DNA of 45,980 bases from Saccoglossus kowalevskii (lineage: Eukaryota > Hemichordata > Enteropneusta > Harrimaniidae), in the NCBI RefSeq assembly GCF_000003605.2, contig NW_003158973.1, positions 1-45,980 of the forward strand, written 5' to 3'. Both the position numbers and the translations under genes were made by a program. Positions within the stretch are counted from its first letter, which is position 1. Every line of letters begins with the position of its first letter. A model generated the notes under the pieces. That model was not told where the DNA came from and searched no databases. It worked only from the letters and a program-made list of their open reading frames with translations. Shown here one piece after another: positions 9,149 through 20,967 of the stretch.

Positions 9149-11616
9149 ATGTTGTTGGCATTACTCACTGGTTATAAGTAGATTTTGTGTGTGTTCTATT
9201 GTGAGCATGTTGTTGGCATTGCTCACTGGTTCTGAGTAGATTGTGAGTGTGTTCTATGTGTGAGCATGATGTTGGCATTGCTCACTGGTTCTGAGTAGAT
9301 TGTGTGTGTTCTATTGTAAGCATATTAGTGGCATTGCTCACTGGTTCTGAGTAGATTGTGTGTGTGTTCTATTGTGAGCATGTTGTTGGCATTGCTCACT
9401 GGTTCTGAGTAGATTGTGTGTGTGTTCTATTGTGAGCATGTTGTTGGCATTGCTCACTGGTTTCTGGGTTAGATTGTGTGTGTTCTATTGTAAGCATATT
9501 GGTGGCATTCCTCACTGGTTCTGAGCAGATTGTGTGTGTTCTATTGTAAGCATATTGGTGGCATTGCTCACTGGTTCTGAGTAGATTTGTGTGTTCTATT
9601 GCAAGCACGTTGTTGGCATTGCATACTGGTCTGAGTAGATTGCTTGTGTGTTCTATAGTAAGCACGTTGTAGTCACTACTCTCTGGTTCTGAGTAGATTG
9701 TGTGTGTTCTATTGCAAGCATGTTGTTGGTATTGCTCACTGGTTCTGAGTAGATTGCTTGTGTGTTCTATTGTAAGCATGTTGTTGGCATTGCTCACTGG
9801 TTATGAGTAGATTGTGTGTGTGTTCTATTGCAAGCATGTTGTTAGCATTGCTCACTGGTTCTGAGTAGAGTGTATGTGTTCTATTGCAAGCATGTTGTTG
9901 GCACTACTCACTGGTTCTGAGTAGATTGTGTGTGGTCTATTGCAAGCATGTTGTTGGCACTACTCACTGGTTCTAAGTAGATTGTGTGTGTGTTCTATTG
10001 CAAGCATTTTAGTATTGCTCACTGGTTCTGAGTAGATTGTTTGTGTGTTTATTGTAAGCCTGTTGTTGGTATTGCTCACTGGTTCTGAGTAGATTGTGTG
10101 TGTTCTATTGTAAGCATATTGGTGGCATTGCTCACTGGTGCTGAGTAGATTTGTGTGTTCTATTGCAAGCATGTTGTTGGCATTGCTTACTGGTTCTGAG
10201 TAGTTTGTGTGTGTGTTCTATTGCAAGCATTTTAGTATTGCTCACTGGTTCTGAGTAGATTGTTTGTGTGTTTATTGTAAGCCTGTTGTTGGTATTGCTC
10301 ACTGGTTCTGAGTAGATTGTATGTGTGTTCTATCGTAAGCATGTTGTTGGCATTGCTCACAGGCTCTGAGTAGATTGTATGTGTGTTCTATTGTAAGCAT
10401 ATTGTTGGCATTGATCACTGGTTCTGAGTAGATTGTGTGTCAGTTCTATTGTGAGCATGCTGTTGGCATTGCTCACTGGTTCTGAGTAGATTGTGTGTGT
10501 GTTCTATTGTAAGCATATTGGTGGCATTGCTCACTGGTTCTGAGTAGATTCGTGTGTTCTATTGCAAGCGTGTTGATGGTATTGCTCACTGGTTCTGAGT
10601 AGATTGTGTGTGTGTTCTATTGTAAGCATGTTTTTGGTATTGCTCACTGGTTCTGAGTAGATTGTTCGTGTGTTCTATTGTAAGCATATTGTTAGTATTG
10701 CTTACTGGTTCTGAGTAGATTGTGTGTGTGTTTTATTGCAAGCATTTTAGTATTGCTCACTGGTTATGAGTAGATTGCTTGTGTGTTTAATGTAAGCCTG
10801 TTGTTGGTATTGCTCACTGGCTCTGAGTAGATTGTATGTGTGTTCTATCGTAAGCATGTTGTTGGCATTGCTCACTGGTTCTCAGTAGATTGTGTGTGTT
10901 CTATTGTAAGCATATTGGTGGCATTGGACACTGGTTCTGAGTTGATTGTGTGTCAGTTCTATTGTGAGCATGCTGTTGGCATTGCTCACTGGTTCTGAGT
11001 AGATTGTGTGTGTGTTCTATTGTAAGCATATTGGTGGCATTGCTCACTGGTTCGTAGTAGATTTGTGTGTTCTATTGCAAGCATGTTGTTGGCATTGCTT
11101 ACTGGTTCTGAGTAAATTGTGCGTCAGTTCTATTGTGAGCATGTTGTTGGCATTGCTCACTGGTTCTGAGTAGATTGTTTGTGTTCTATTGTAAGCATAT
11201 TGGTGGCATTGCTCACTGGTTCTGAGTAGATTTGTGTGTTCTATTGCAAGCATGTTGTTGGCATTGCTGACTGGTTCTGAGTAGATTGTGTGTTCTATTG
11301 TGAGCATGTTGTTGGCACTACTCGCTGGTTCTGAGTAGATTGTACGTGTGTTCTGTTGCAAGCATGTTGTTGGCACTACTCACTGATTCTGAGTAGATTG
11401 TGTGTGTGTTCTATCGTAAGCATGTTGTTGGCACTACTCACTGGTTCTGAGTAGATTGTGTGTGTTTTCTATCGTAAGCATGCTGTTGGTATTGCTCACT
11501 GGTTCTGAGTAGATTGTGTGTGTGTTCTATTGTAAACATGTTGTTAGTATTGCTCACTGGTTCTGAGTAGATTGTGCATGTGTTCTATTGTGAGCATGTT
11601 GTTGGCACTGCTCACT
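9149..11616. repeat. Array segment between islands 3 and 4
   Basis: About 43 monomers. Private variants include ggtttctgggtt near 9460, gcacgttgt at about 9606 and 9664, and gtgtgtggtctattg near 9929. Two gcattttag modules (about 10,003 and 10,228) are followed by tatcgtaagc and gtcagttct monomers. The pre-island block starts near 11,229 and contains aaacatgttgttag, shared only with the flank of island 11. No gene is seen. Confidence 0.88.
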
Positions 11617-12020
11617 GATGAAAGTAACAACAATCGGGGTAATATGTGCATTTCATGATAATGATAAAGAAAAAAACTATATTCATGCGAATGTTTATTA
11701 AAATGTTGAAATGTTTTTAAATTTAACTTAGGGTCCCAATTATTTAGATTTGTCTATCCCAACAGGACACTCGTCTTTTGCGAATAGAGTAAATTCGTGT
11801 GTAAGTGTGTCAAAATCTGTTATGTTGTTGGCATTACTCACTGGTTATAAGTAGATTTTGTGTGTGTTCTATTGTGAGCATGTTGTTGGCATTGCTCACT
11901 GGTTCTGAGTAGATTGTGAGTGTGTTCTATGTGTGAGCATGTTGTTGGCATTGCTCACTGGTTCTGAGTAGATTGTGTGAGTTCTATTGTAAGCATATTA
12001 GTGGCATTGCTCACTGGTTC
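11229..12020. repeat. Island-bearing duplicate block, copy A (partner at 26,044)
   Basis: This block, which includes island 4, matches 26,044-26,835 at an offset of 14,815 bp. Shared rare variants are gtacgtgtgttctgttgc and aaacatgttgttag before the island, and gattgtgtgagttctatt after it. Copy B then lacks a monomer (near 26,835), where the match breaks. Both islands are group I although most islands between them are group II. Confidence 0.75.
11617..11821 (+). repeat. Island copy 4 (205 bp, group I)
   Basis: Group I by attcatgcg plus aaatctgtt, with the common taacttagggtcc. It is part of the block duplicated at island 11. Confidence 0.93.
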
Positions 12021-12876
12021 TGAGTAGATTGTGTGTGTGTTCTATTGTGAGTATGTTGTTGGCATTGCTCACTGGTTCTGAGTAGATTGTGTGTGTGTTC
12101 TATTGTGAGCATGTTGTTGGCATTGCTCACTGGTTCTGGTTAGATTGTGTGTGTTCTATTGTAAGCATATTTGTGGCATTGCTCACTGGTTCAGAGTAGA
12201 TTGTGCATGTGTTCTATTGCAAGCATGTTGTTGGTATTGCTCACTGGTTCTGAGTATATTGTGTGTGTGTTCTATTGCAAGCATGTTGATGGTATTGCTC
12301 ACTTGTTCTGAGTAGATTGTGTGTGTGTTCTATTGTAAGCATGTTGTTGGTATTGCTCACTGGTTCTGAGTAGATTGTTTGTGTGTTCTATTGTAAGCAT
12401 ATTGTTGGTATTTCTCACTGGTTCAGAGTAGATTGTGTGTGTGTTCTATTGCAAGCATGTTGTTAGTATTGCTCACTGGTTCTGAGTAGATTGTGTGTGT
12501 GTTCTAATGTCAGCATGTTGTTGGCATTGCTCACTGGTTCTGAGTAGTTTGTGTGTGTTCTATTGCAAGCATTTTTGTATTGCTCACTGGTTCTGAGTAG
12601 ATTGCTTGTGTGTTTATTGTAAGCATGTTGTTGGTATTGCTCACAGGCTCTGAGTAGATTGTATGTGTGTTCTATCGTAAGCATTTTGTTGGCATTGATC
12701 ACTGGTTCTGAGTAGATTGTGTGTCAGTTCTATTGTGAGCATGCTGTTGGCATTGCTCACTGGTTCTGAGTAGATTGTGTGTGTGTTTCTATTGTAAAGC
12801 ATATTGGTGGCATTGCTCACTGGTTCTGAGTAGATTCGTGTGTTCTATTGCAAGCATGTTGATGGTATTGCTCACT
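11822..12876. repeat. Array segment between islands 4 and 5
   Basis: About 18 monomers. Post-island block, then ttctggtt, catatttgtggc, ttcagag, gtcagc, gcatttttgtattg, tatcgtaagc and gtcagttct monomers. It ends in a gttgatggtattg monomer that runs directly into island 5. The usual pre-island block (gctgactgg and onward) is absent. No gene is seen. Confidence 0.88.
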
Positions 12877-13078
12877 GATGAAAGTACACAATCGGGGTAA
12901 TATGTGCATTTCATGATAATGATAAAGAAAAAACTATATTTATGCGAATGTTTATTAAAATGTTGAAATGTTTTTAAATTTAACATAGGGTCCCAATTAT
13001 TTAGATTTGTCTATCCCAACAGGACACTCGTCTTTTGCGAATAGAGTAAATTCGTGTGTAAGTGTGTCAAAATATGTT
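12877..13078 (+). repeat. Island copy 5 (202 bp, group IIa, recombinant left edge)
   Basis: It has atttatgcg, aaatatgtt and taacatag, and the one-A deletion of island 3. It also has a private 2-nt deletion near its left end (aaagtacacaatcgg where others have aaagtaacaacaatcgg). Its left neighbour is a gttgatggtattg monomer instead of gttggcactg. The junction falls in tgctcactg, which is common to both sequences, so an exchange at short homology is the likely origin. Confidence 0.92.
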
Positions 13079-13334
13079 ATGTTGTTGGCATTACTCACTG
13101 GTTATAAGTAGATTTTGTGTGTGTTCTATTGTGAGCATGTTGTTGGCATTGCTCACTGGTTCTGAGTAGATTGTGAGTGTGTTCTATGTGTGAGCATGAT
13201 GTTGGCATTGCTCACTGGTTCTGAGTAGATTGTGTGTGTTCTATTGTAAGCATATTAGTGGCATTGCTCACTGGTTCTGAGTAGATTGTGTGTGTGTTCT
13301 ATTGTGAGCATGTTGTTGGCATTGCTCACTGGTT

Positions 13335-14240
13335 CTGAGTAGATTGTGTGTGTGTTCTATTGTGAGCATGTTGTTGGCATTGCTCACTGGTTCTGGTTAG
13401 ATTGTGTGTGTTCTATTGTAAGCATATTGGTGGCATTGCTCACTGGTTCTGAGTAGATTGTGTGTGTGTTCTATTGTAAGCATATTGGTGACATTGCTCA
13501 CTGGTTGTGAGTAGATTTGTGTGTTCTATTGCAAGCATGTTGTTGGCATTGCTTACTGGTTCTGAGTAAATTGTGCGTCAGTTCTATTGTGAGCATGTTG
13601 TTGGCATTCCTCACTGGTTCTGAGCAGATTGTGTGTGTTCTATTGTAAGCATATTGATGGTATTGCTCACTGGTTCTGAGTAGATTGTGTGTGTGTTCTA
13701 TTGTAAGCATGTTTTTGGTATTGCTCACTGGTTCTGAGTAGATTGTTTGTGTGTTCTATTGTAAGCATATTGTTAGTATTGCTCACTGGTTCTGAGTAGA
13801 TTGTGTGTGTGTGTTATTGCAAGCATGTTGTTAGTATTGCTCACTGGTTCTGAGTAGATTGTGTGTGTGTTCTATTGTCAGCATTATGTTGGCATTGCTC
13901 ACTGGTTCTGAGTAGTTTGTGTGTGTGTTCTATTGCAAGCATTTTAGTATTGCTCACTGGTTATGAGTAGATTGCTTGTGTGTTTAATGTAAGCCTGTTG
14001 TTGGTATTGCTCACTGGCTCTGAGTAGATTGTATGTGTGTTCTATCGTAAGCATGTTGTTGGCATTGCATACTGGTTCTCAGTAGATTGTGTGTGTTCTA
14101 TTGTAAGCATATTGGTGGCATTGGACACTGGTTCTGTAGTAGATTGTGTGTCAGTTCTATTGTGAGCATGCTGTTGGCATTGCTCACTGGTTCTGAGTAG
14201 ATTGTGTGTGTGTTCTATTGTAAGCATATTGGTGACATTG
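13335..14240. repeat. 0.9-kb duplicated block, copy A (partner at 17,003-17,908)
   Basis: The run ttctggtt, catattggtgac, ttgtgagtagatttg, gtgcgtcagttct with cattcctc, ttctgagcag, gttgatgg, gtttttgg and onward matches 17,003-17,908 at a constant offset of 3,668 bp (checked near 13,498 and at 14,161/17,829). The combination ttctgagcag then catattgatgg is confined to these two copies. Small differences are gcattatg/gcatgatg and gcctgttg/gccagttg. Confidence 0.8.
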
Positions 14241-15255
14241 CTCACTTGTTGTGAGTAGATTTGTGTGTTCTATTGCAAGCATGTTGTTGGCATTTGCCTT
14301 ACTGGTTCTGAGTAGTTTGTGTGTGTGTTCTATTGCAAGCATTTTAGTATTGCTCACTGGTTCTGAGTAGATTGTTTGTGTGTTTATTGTAAGCCTGTTG
14401 TTGGTATTGCTCACTGGTTCTGAGTAGATTGTATGTGTGTTCTATCGTAAGCATGTTGTTGGCATTGCTCACTGGTTCTGAGTAGATTGTGTGTGTTCTA
14501 TTGTAAGCATATTGGTGGCATTGCTCACTGGTTCTGAGTAGATTGTGTGTCAGTTCTGTTGTGAGCATGCTGTTGGCATTGCTCACTGGTTCTGAGTAGA
14601 TTGTGTGTGTGTTCTATTGTAAGCATATTGGTGGCATTGCTCACTGGTTGTGAGTAGATTTGTGTGTTCTATTGCAAGCATGTTGTTGGCATTGCTTACT
14701 GGTTCTGAGTAGATTGCTTGTGTGTTCTATTGTAAGCATGTTGTTGGCCTACTCACTGGTTGTGAGTAGATTGTGTGAGTGTTTTATTACAAGCATGTTG
14801 TTGGTATTGCTCACTGGCTTTGAGTAGATTATGTGCGTGTTCTATCGTAAGCATGTTGTTGGCACTGCTGTCTGGTTCTGTGTAGATTGTGTTTGTGTTC
14901 TATTGCAAGCATGTTGATGGTATTATTCACAGGTTCTGAGTAGATTGTTTGTGTGTTCTATTGCAAGCATGTTGTTGGCACTACTCACTGGTTCTGAGTA
15001 GATTGTGTGTGTGTTCTATTGCAAGCATGCTGTTGGTATTGCTCACTGGTTCTGAGTAGATTTGTGTGTTCTATTGTCAGCATGTTGTTGGCATTGCTCA
15101 CTGGATCTGAGTAGTTTGTGTGTGTGTGTTCTATTGCAAGCATTTTAGTATTGCTCACTGGTTCTGAGTAGATTGTGTGTGTGTTCTATGTGTTAGCATG
15201 TTGTTGACATTGCTCACTGGTTATGAGTAGATTGTGTGTGTTCTATTGTAAGCAT

Positions 15256-16860
15256 ATTAGTGGCATTGCTCACTGGTTCTGAGTAGATTGTGTGTGTGTT
15301 CTATTGTGAGCATGTTGTTGGCATTGCTCACTGGTTCTGAGTAGATTGTGTGTGTGTTCTATTGTGAGCATGTTGTTGGCATTGCTCACTGGTTCTGGTT
15401 AGATTGTGTGTGTTCTATTGTAAGCATATTGGTGGCATTGCTCACTGGTTCTGAGTAGATTGTGTGTGTGTTCTATTGTGAGCATGTTGTTGGCATTTCT
15501 CACTGGTTCGGAGTAGATTGTGTGTGTGTTCTATTGTGAGCATGTTGTTGGCATTGCTCACTGGTTCTGGGTAGATTGTGTGTGTTCTATTGCAAGCATG
15601 TTGTTGGCATTGCTCACTGGTTCTGAGTAGATTGTGTGTCAGTTCTATTGTAACCATGTTGGTGGCATTGCTCACTGGTTCTGAGTAGATTGTTTGTGTG
15701 TTCTATTGTAAGCATATTGTTGGTATTGCTCACTGGTTCTGGGTAGATTGTGTGTGTGTTCTATTGCAAGCATGTTGTTAGTATTGCTCACTGGTTCTGA
15801 GTAGATTGTGTGTGTGTTCTATGGTCAGCATGATGTTGGCATTGCTCACTGGTTCTGAGTAGATTGTGAGTGTGTTCTATGTGTGAGCATGTTGCTGGCA
15901 TCGCTCACCGGTTCTGAGTAGATTGTGTGTGTTCTATTGTAAGCATATTAGTGGCATTGCTCACTGGTTCTGAGTAGATTGTGTGTGTGTTCTATTGTGA
16001 GCATGTTGTTGGCATTGCTCACTGGTTCTGAGTAGATTGTGTGTGTGTTCTATTGTGAGCATGTTGTTGGCATTGCTCACTGGTTCTGGTTAGATTGTGT
16101 GTGTTCTATTGTAAGCATATTGGTGGCATTGCTCACTGGTTCTGAGTAGATTGTGTGTGTGTTCTATTGTGAGCATGTTGTTGGCATTGCTCACTGGTTC
16201 GGAGTAGATTGTGTGTGTGTTCTATTGTGAGCATGTTGTTGGCATTGCTCACTGGTTCTGGGTAGATTGTGTGTGTTCTATTGCAAGCATGTTGTTGGCA
16301 TTGCTCAATGGTTATGAGTAGATTGTGAGTGTGTTCTATGTGTGAGCATGTTGTTGGCATTGCTCACTGGTTCTGAGTAGATTGTGTGTGTTCTATTGTA
16401 AGCATATTAGTGGCATTGCTCACTGGTTCTGAGTAGATTGTGTGTGTGTTCTATTGTGAGCAAGTTGTTGGTATTGCTCACTGGTTCTGAGTAGATTGTG
16501 TGTGTGTTCTATTGTGAGCATGTTGTTGGCATTGCTCACTGGTTCTGGTTAGATTGTGTGTGTTCTATTGTAAGCATATTTGTGGCATTGCTCACTGGTT
16601 CAGAGTAGATTGTGCATGTGTTCTATTGCAAGCATGTTGATGGTATTGCTCACTTGTTCTGAGTAGATTGTGTGTGTGTTCGATTGTAAGCATGTTGTTG
16701 GTATTGCTCACTGGTTCTGAGTAGATTGTTTGTGTGTTCTATTGTAAGCATATTGTTGGTATTTCTCACTGGATCAGAGTAGATTGTGTGTGTGTTCTAT
16801 TGCAAGCATGTTGTTAGTATTGCTCACTGGTTCTGAGTAGATTGTGTGTGTGTTCTAATG
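15256..16860. repeat. Eight-monomer HOR, 459-bp step (15.3-16.9 kb)
   Basis: The order is cattagtggc, gtgagc, gtgagc, ttctggtt with cattggtggc, gtgagc, ttcggag, ttctggg with gcaagc, and gtgagtgtg with tgtgtgagc. The cattagtggc marker is at 15,256, 15,947 and 16,406. The first step is 691 bp (12 monomers) and the second is 459 bp (8 monomers). Confidence 0.8.
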
Positions 16861-17002
16861 TCAGCATGTTGTTGGCATTGCTCACTGGTTCTGAGTATTT
16901 GTGTGTGTGTTCTATTGCAAGCATTTTTGTATTGCTCACTGGTTCTGAGTAGATTGCTTGTGTGTTTATTGTGACCATGTTGTTGGTATTGCTCACTGGT
17001 TT

Positions 17003-17908
17003 CTGAGTAGATTGTGTGTGTGTTCTATTGTGAGCATGTTGTTGGCATTGCTCACTGGTTCTGGTTAGATTGTGTGTGTTCTATTGTAAGCATATTGGTG
17101 GCATTGCTCACTGGTTCTGAGTAGATTGTGTGTGTGTTCTATTGTAAGCATATTGGTGACATTGCTCACTGGTTGTGAGTAGATTTGTGTGTTCTATTGC
17201 AAGCATGTTGTTGGCATTGCTTACTGGTTCTGAGTAAATTGTGCGTCAGTTCTATTGTGAGCATGTTGTTGGCATTCCTCACTGGTTCTGAGCAGATTGT
17301 GTGTGTTCTATTGTAAGCATATTGATGGTATTGCTCACTGGTTCTGAGTAGATTGTGTGTGTGTTCTATTGTAAGCATGTTTTTGGTATTGCTCACTGGT
17401 TCTGAGTAGATTGTTTGTGTGTTCTATTGTAAGCATATTGTTAGTATTGCTCACTGGTTCTGAGTAGATTGTGTGTGTGTGTTATTGCAAGCATGTTGTT
17501 AGTATTTCTCACTGGTTCTGAGTAGATTGTGTGTGTGTTCTATTGTCAGCATGATGTTGGCATTGCTCACTGGTTCTGAGTAGTTTGTGTGTGTGTTCTA
17601 TTGCAAGCATTTTAGTATTGCTCACTGGTTATGAGTAGATTGCTTGTGTGTTTAATGTAAGCCAGTTGTTGGTATTGCTCACTGGCTCTGAGTAGATTGT
17701 ATGTGTGTTCTATCGTAAGCATGTTGTTGGCATTGCTCACTGGTTCTCAGTAGATTGTGTGTGTTCTATTGTAAGCATATTGGTGGCATTGCACACTGGT
17801 TCTGAGTAGATTGTGTGTCAGTTCTATTGTGAGCATGCTGTTGGCATTGCTCACTGGTTCTGAGTAGATTGTGTGTGTGTTCTATTGTAAGCATATTGGT
17901 GACATTGC
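17003..17908. repeat. 0.9-kb duplicated block, copy B (partner at 13,335)
   Basis: Same monomer order and variants as 13,335-14,240 at offset 3,668. This copy continues into the pre-island block of island 6, whereas copy A turns at about 14,240 into the nine-monomer module. The two copies therefore share a left part and have exchanged right parts. Confidence 0.78.
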
Positions 17909-18423
17909 TCACTGGTTCTGAGTAGATTTGTGTGTTCTATTGCAAGCATGTTGTTGGCATTGCTTACTGGTTCTGAGTAAATTGTGCGTCAGTTCTATTG
18001 TGAGCATGTTGTTGGCATTCCTCACTGGTTCTGAGTAGATTGTGTGTGTTCTATTGTAAGCATATTGGTGGCATTGCTCACTGGTTCTGAGTAGATTTGT
18101 GTGTTCTATTGCAAGCATGTTGTTGGCATTGCTGACTGGTTCTGAGTAGATTGTGTGTTCTATTGTGAGCATGTTGTTGGCACTACTCGCTGGTTCTGAG
18201 TAGATTGTATGTGTGTTCTGTTGCAAGCATGTTGTTGGCACTACTCACTGGTTCTGAGTAGATTGTGTGTGTGTTCTATCGTAAGCATGTTGTTGGCACT
18301 ACTCACTGGTTCTGAGTAGATTGTGTGTGTTATCTATCGTAAGCATGCTGTTGGTATTGCTCACTGGTTCTGAGTAGATTGTGCATGTGTTCTATTGTGA
18401 GCATGTTGTTGGCACTGCTCACT

Positions 18424-18628
18424 GATGAAAGTAACAACAATCGGGGTAATATGTGCATTTCATGATAATGATAAAGAAAAAAACTATATTTATGCGAATG
18501 TTTATTAAAATGTTGAAATGTTTTTAAATTTAACTTAGGGTCCCAATTATTTAGATTTGTCTATCCCAACAGGACACTCGTCTTTTGCGAATAGAGTAAA
18601 TTCGTGTGTAAGTGTGTCAAAATATGTT
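18424..18628 (+). repeat. Island copy 6 (205 bp, group IIb)
   Basis: It has atttatgcg plus aaatatgtt and taacttagggtcc. Its upstream flank lacks the extra gttagtattg monomer. It and island 7 are the closest pair in the window, 737 bp start to start. Confidence 0.93.
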
Positions 18629-19160
18629 ATGTTGTTGGCATTACTCACTGGTTATAAGTAGATTTTGTGTGTGTTCTATTGTGAGCATGTTGTTGGCATT
18701 GCTCACTGGTTCTGAGTAGATTGTGAGTGTGTTCTATGTGTGAGCATGTTGTTGGCATTCCTCACTGGTTCTGAGTAGATTGTGTGTGTTCTATTGTAAG
18801 CATATGGTGGCATGCTCACTGGTTCTGAGTAGATTTGTGTGTTCTATGCAAGCATGTTGTTGGCATTGCTGACTGGTTCTGAGTAGATTGTGTGTTCTAT
18901 TGTGAGCATGTTGTTGGGACTACTCGCTGGTTCTGAGTAGATTGTATGTGTGTTCTGTTGCAAGCATGTTGTTGGCACTACTCACTGATTCTGAGTAGAT
19001 TGTGTATGTGTTCTATCGTAAGCATGTTGTTGGCACTACTCACTGGTTCTGAGTAGATTGTGTGTGTTTTCTATCGTAAGCATGCTGTTGGTATTGCTCA
19101 CTGGTTCTGAGTAGATTGTGCATGTGTTCTATTGTGAGCATGTTGTTGGCACTGCTCACT
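18629..19160. repeat. Minimal inter-island segment (islands 6-7)
   Basis: A 532-bp segment in which the post-island monomers join almost directly to the gctgactgg pre-island block; the intervening variable array is missing. Three single T losses cluster within about 45 bp (catatggtgg, catgctcact, gttctatgcaagc, at 18,821-18,849), and nearby bases are private (gttgggactactc). This is the shortest island-bearing repeat unit seen, 737 bp. Confidence 0.85.
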
Positions 19161-19365
19161 GATGAAAGTAACAACAATCGGGGTAATATGTGCATTTCAT
19201 GATAATGATAAAGAAACAAACTATATTTATGCGTATGTTTATTAAAATGTTGAAATGTTTTTAAATTTAACTTAGGTTCCCAATTATTTAGATTTGTCTA
19301 TCCCAACAGGACACTCGTCTTTTGCGAATAGAGTAAATTCGTGTGTAAGTGTGTTAAAATATGTT
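19161..19365 (+). repeat. Island copy 7 (205 bp, group IIb, ggttcc subtype)
   Basis: It has atttatgcg plus aaatatgtt and taacttaggttcc, the last shared with islands 8, 10 and 12. Private bases are aaagaaacaaac, gcgtatgttt and gtgtgttaaaat, making it one of the most divergent copies. Confidence 0.93.
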
Positions 19366-20762
19366 ATGTTGTTGGCATTACTCACTGGTTATAAGTAGAT
19401 TTTGTGTGTGTTCTATTGTGAGCATGTTGTTGGCATTGCTCACTGGTTCTGAGTAGATTGTGAGTGTGTTCTATGTGTGAGCATGTTGTTGGCATTGCTC
19501 ACTAGTTCTGAGTAGATTGTGTGTGTTCTATTGTAAGCATATTAGTGGCATTGCTCACTGGTTCTGAGTAGATTGTGTGTGTGTTCTATTGTGAGCATGT
19601 TGTTGGCATTGCTCACTGGTTCTGAGTAGATTGTGTGTGTGTTCTATTGTGAGCATGTTGTTGGCATTGCTCACTGGTTCTGGTTAGATTGTGTGTGTTC
19701 TATTGTAAGCATATTGGTGGCATTGCTCACTGGTTCTGAGTAGATTGTGTGTGTGTTCTATTGTGAGCATGTTGTTGGCATTGCTCACTGGTTCGGAGTA
19801 GATTGTGTGTGTGTTCTATTGTGAGCATGTTGTTGGCATTGCTCACTGGTTCTGGGTAGATTGTGTGTGTTCTATTGCAAGCATGTTGTTGGCATTGCTC
19901 ACTGGTTCTGAGTAGATTGTGAGTGTGTTCTGTGTGTGAGCATGTTGTTGGCATTGCTCACTGGTTCTGAGTAGATTGTGTGTGTTCTATTGTAAGCATA
20001 TTAGTGGCATTGCTCACTGGTTCTGAGTAGATTGTGTGTGTGTTCTATTGTGAGCATGTTGTTGGCATTGCTCACTGGTTCTGAGTAGATTGTGTGTGTG
20101 TTCTATTGTGAGCATGTTGTTGGCATTGCTCACTGGTTCTGGTTGGATTGTGTGTGTTCTATTGTAAGCATATTGGTGGCATTGCTCACTGGTTCTGAGT
20201 AGATTGTGTGTGTGTTCTATTGTGAGCATGTTGTTGGCATTGCTCACTGGTTCGGAGTAGATTGTGTGTGTGTTTTATTGTGAGCATGTTGTTGGCATTG
20301 CTCACTGGTTCTGGGTAGATTGTGTGTGTTCTATTGCAAGCATGTTGTTGGCATTGCTCAATGGTTCTGAGTAGATTGTGAGTGTGTTCTATGTGTGAGC
20401 ATGTTGTTGGCATTGCTCACTGGTTCTGAGTAGATTTGTGTGTTCTATTGCAAGCATGTTGTTGGCATTGCTGACTGGTTCTGAGTAGTTTTAGTGTTCT
20501 ATTGTGAGCATGTTGTTGGCACTACTCGCTGGTTCTGAGTAGATTGTATGTGTGTTCTGTTGCAAGCATGTTGTTGGCACTACTCACTGGTTCTGAGTAG
20601 ATTGTGTGTGTGTTCTATCGTAAGCATGTTGTTGGCACTACTCACTGGTTCTGAGTAGATTGTGTGTGTTTTCTATCGTAAGCATGCTGTTGGTATTGCT
20701 CACTGGTTCTGAGTAGATTGTGCATGTGTTCTATTGTGAGCATGTTGTTGGCACTGCTCACT
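19366..20762. repeat. Array segment between islands 7 and 8, with 459-bp HOR
   Basis: About 24 monomers. After the post-island block it consists of two near-identical eight-monomer units (cattagtggc marker at 19,541 and 20,000, exactly 459 bp apart), then the pre-island block from about 20,430. A private gtagttttagtgttc lies near 20,485. No gene is seen. Confidence 0.9.
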
Positions 20763-20967
20763 GATGAAAGTAACAACAATCGGGGTAATATGTGCATTTC
20801 ATGATAATGATAAAGAAAAAAACTATATTTATGCGAATGTTTATTAAAATGTTGAAATGTTTTTAAATTTAACTTAGGTTCCCAATTATTTAGATTTGTC
20901 TATCCCAACAGGACACTCGTCTTTTGCGAATAGAGTAAATTCGTGTATAAGTGTGTCAAAATATGTT
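20763..20967 (+). repeat. Island copy 8 (205 bp, group IIb, ggttcc subtype)
   Basis: It has atttatgcg, aaatatgtt and taacttaggttcc. It also has tcgtgtataagtg where other copies have tcgtgtgtaagtg, a change shared only with island 12, about 13.4 kb away. Confidence 0.93.

Larger units (their letters stand above)
13079..18423. repeat. Array segment between islands 5 and 6
   Basis: About 93 monomers, 5,345 bp. It holds a 0.9-kb duplication (13,335 and 17,003 onward, offset 3,668), the nine-monomer module near 14,340, an eight-monomer HOR at 15,947/16,406, and gtcagc/gcattttag modules. The pre-island block from about 17,930 lacks the extra gttagtattg monomer. Small private changes include catttgccttactgg near 14,291 and gtgagtgttttattacaagc near 14,775. 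No gene is seen. Confidence 0.88.

Noticed and set aside
12789-12986. A minus-strand ORF that begins inside island 5 (similar at 45,643-45,828)
   Set aside because: It exists only because the group IIa change to taacatag creates an ATG. Other islands lack this start, and the product is a short low-complexity stretch followed by satellite.
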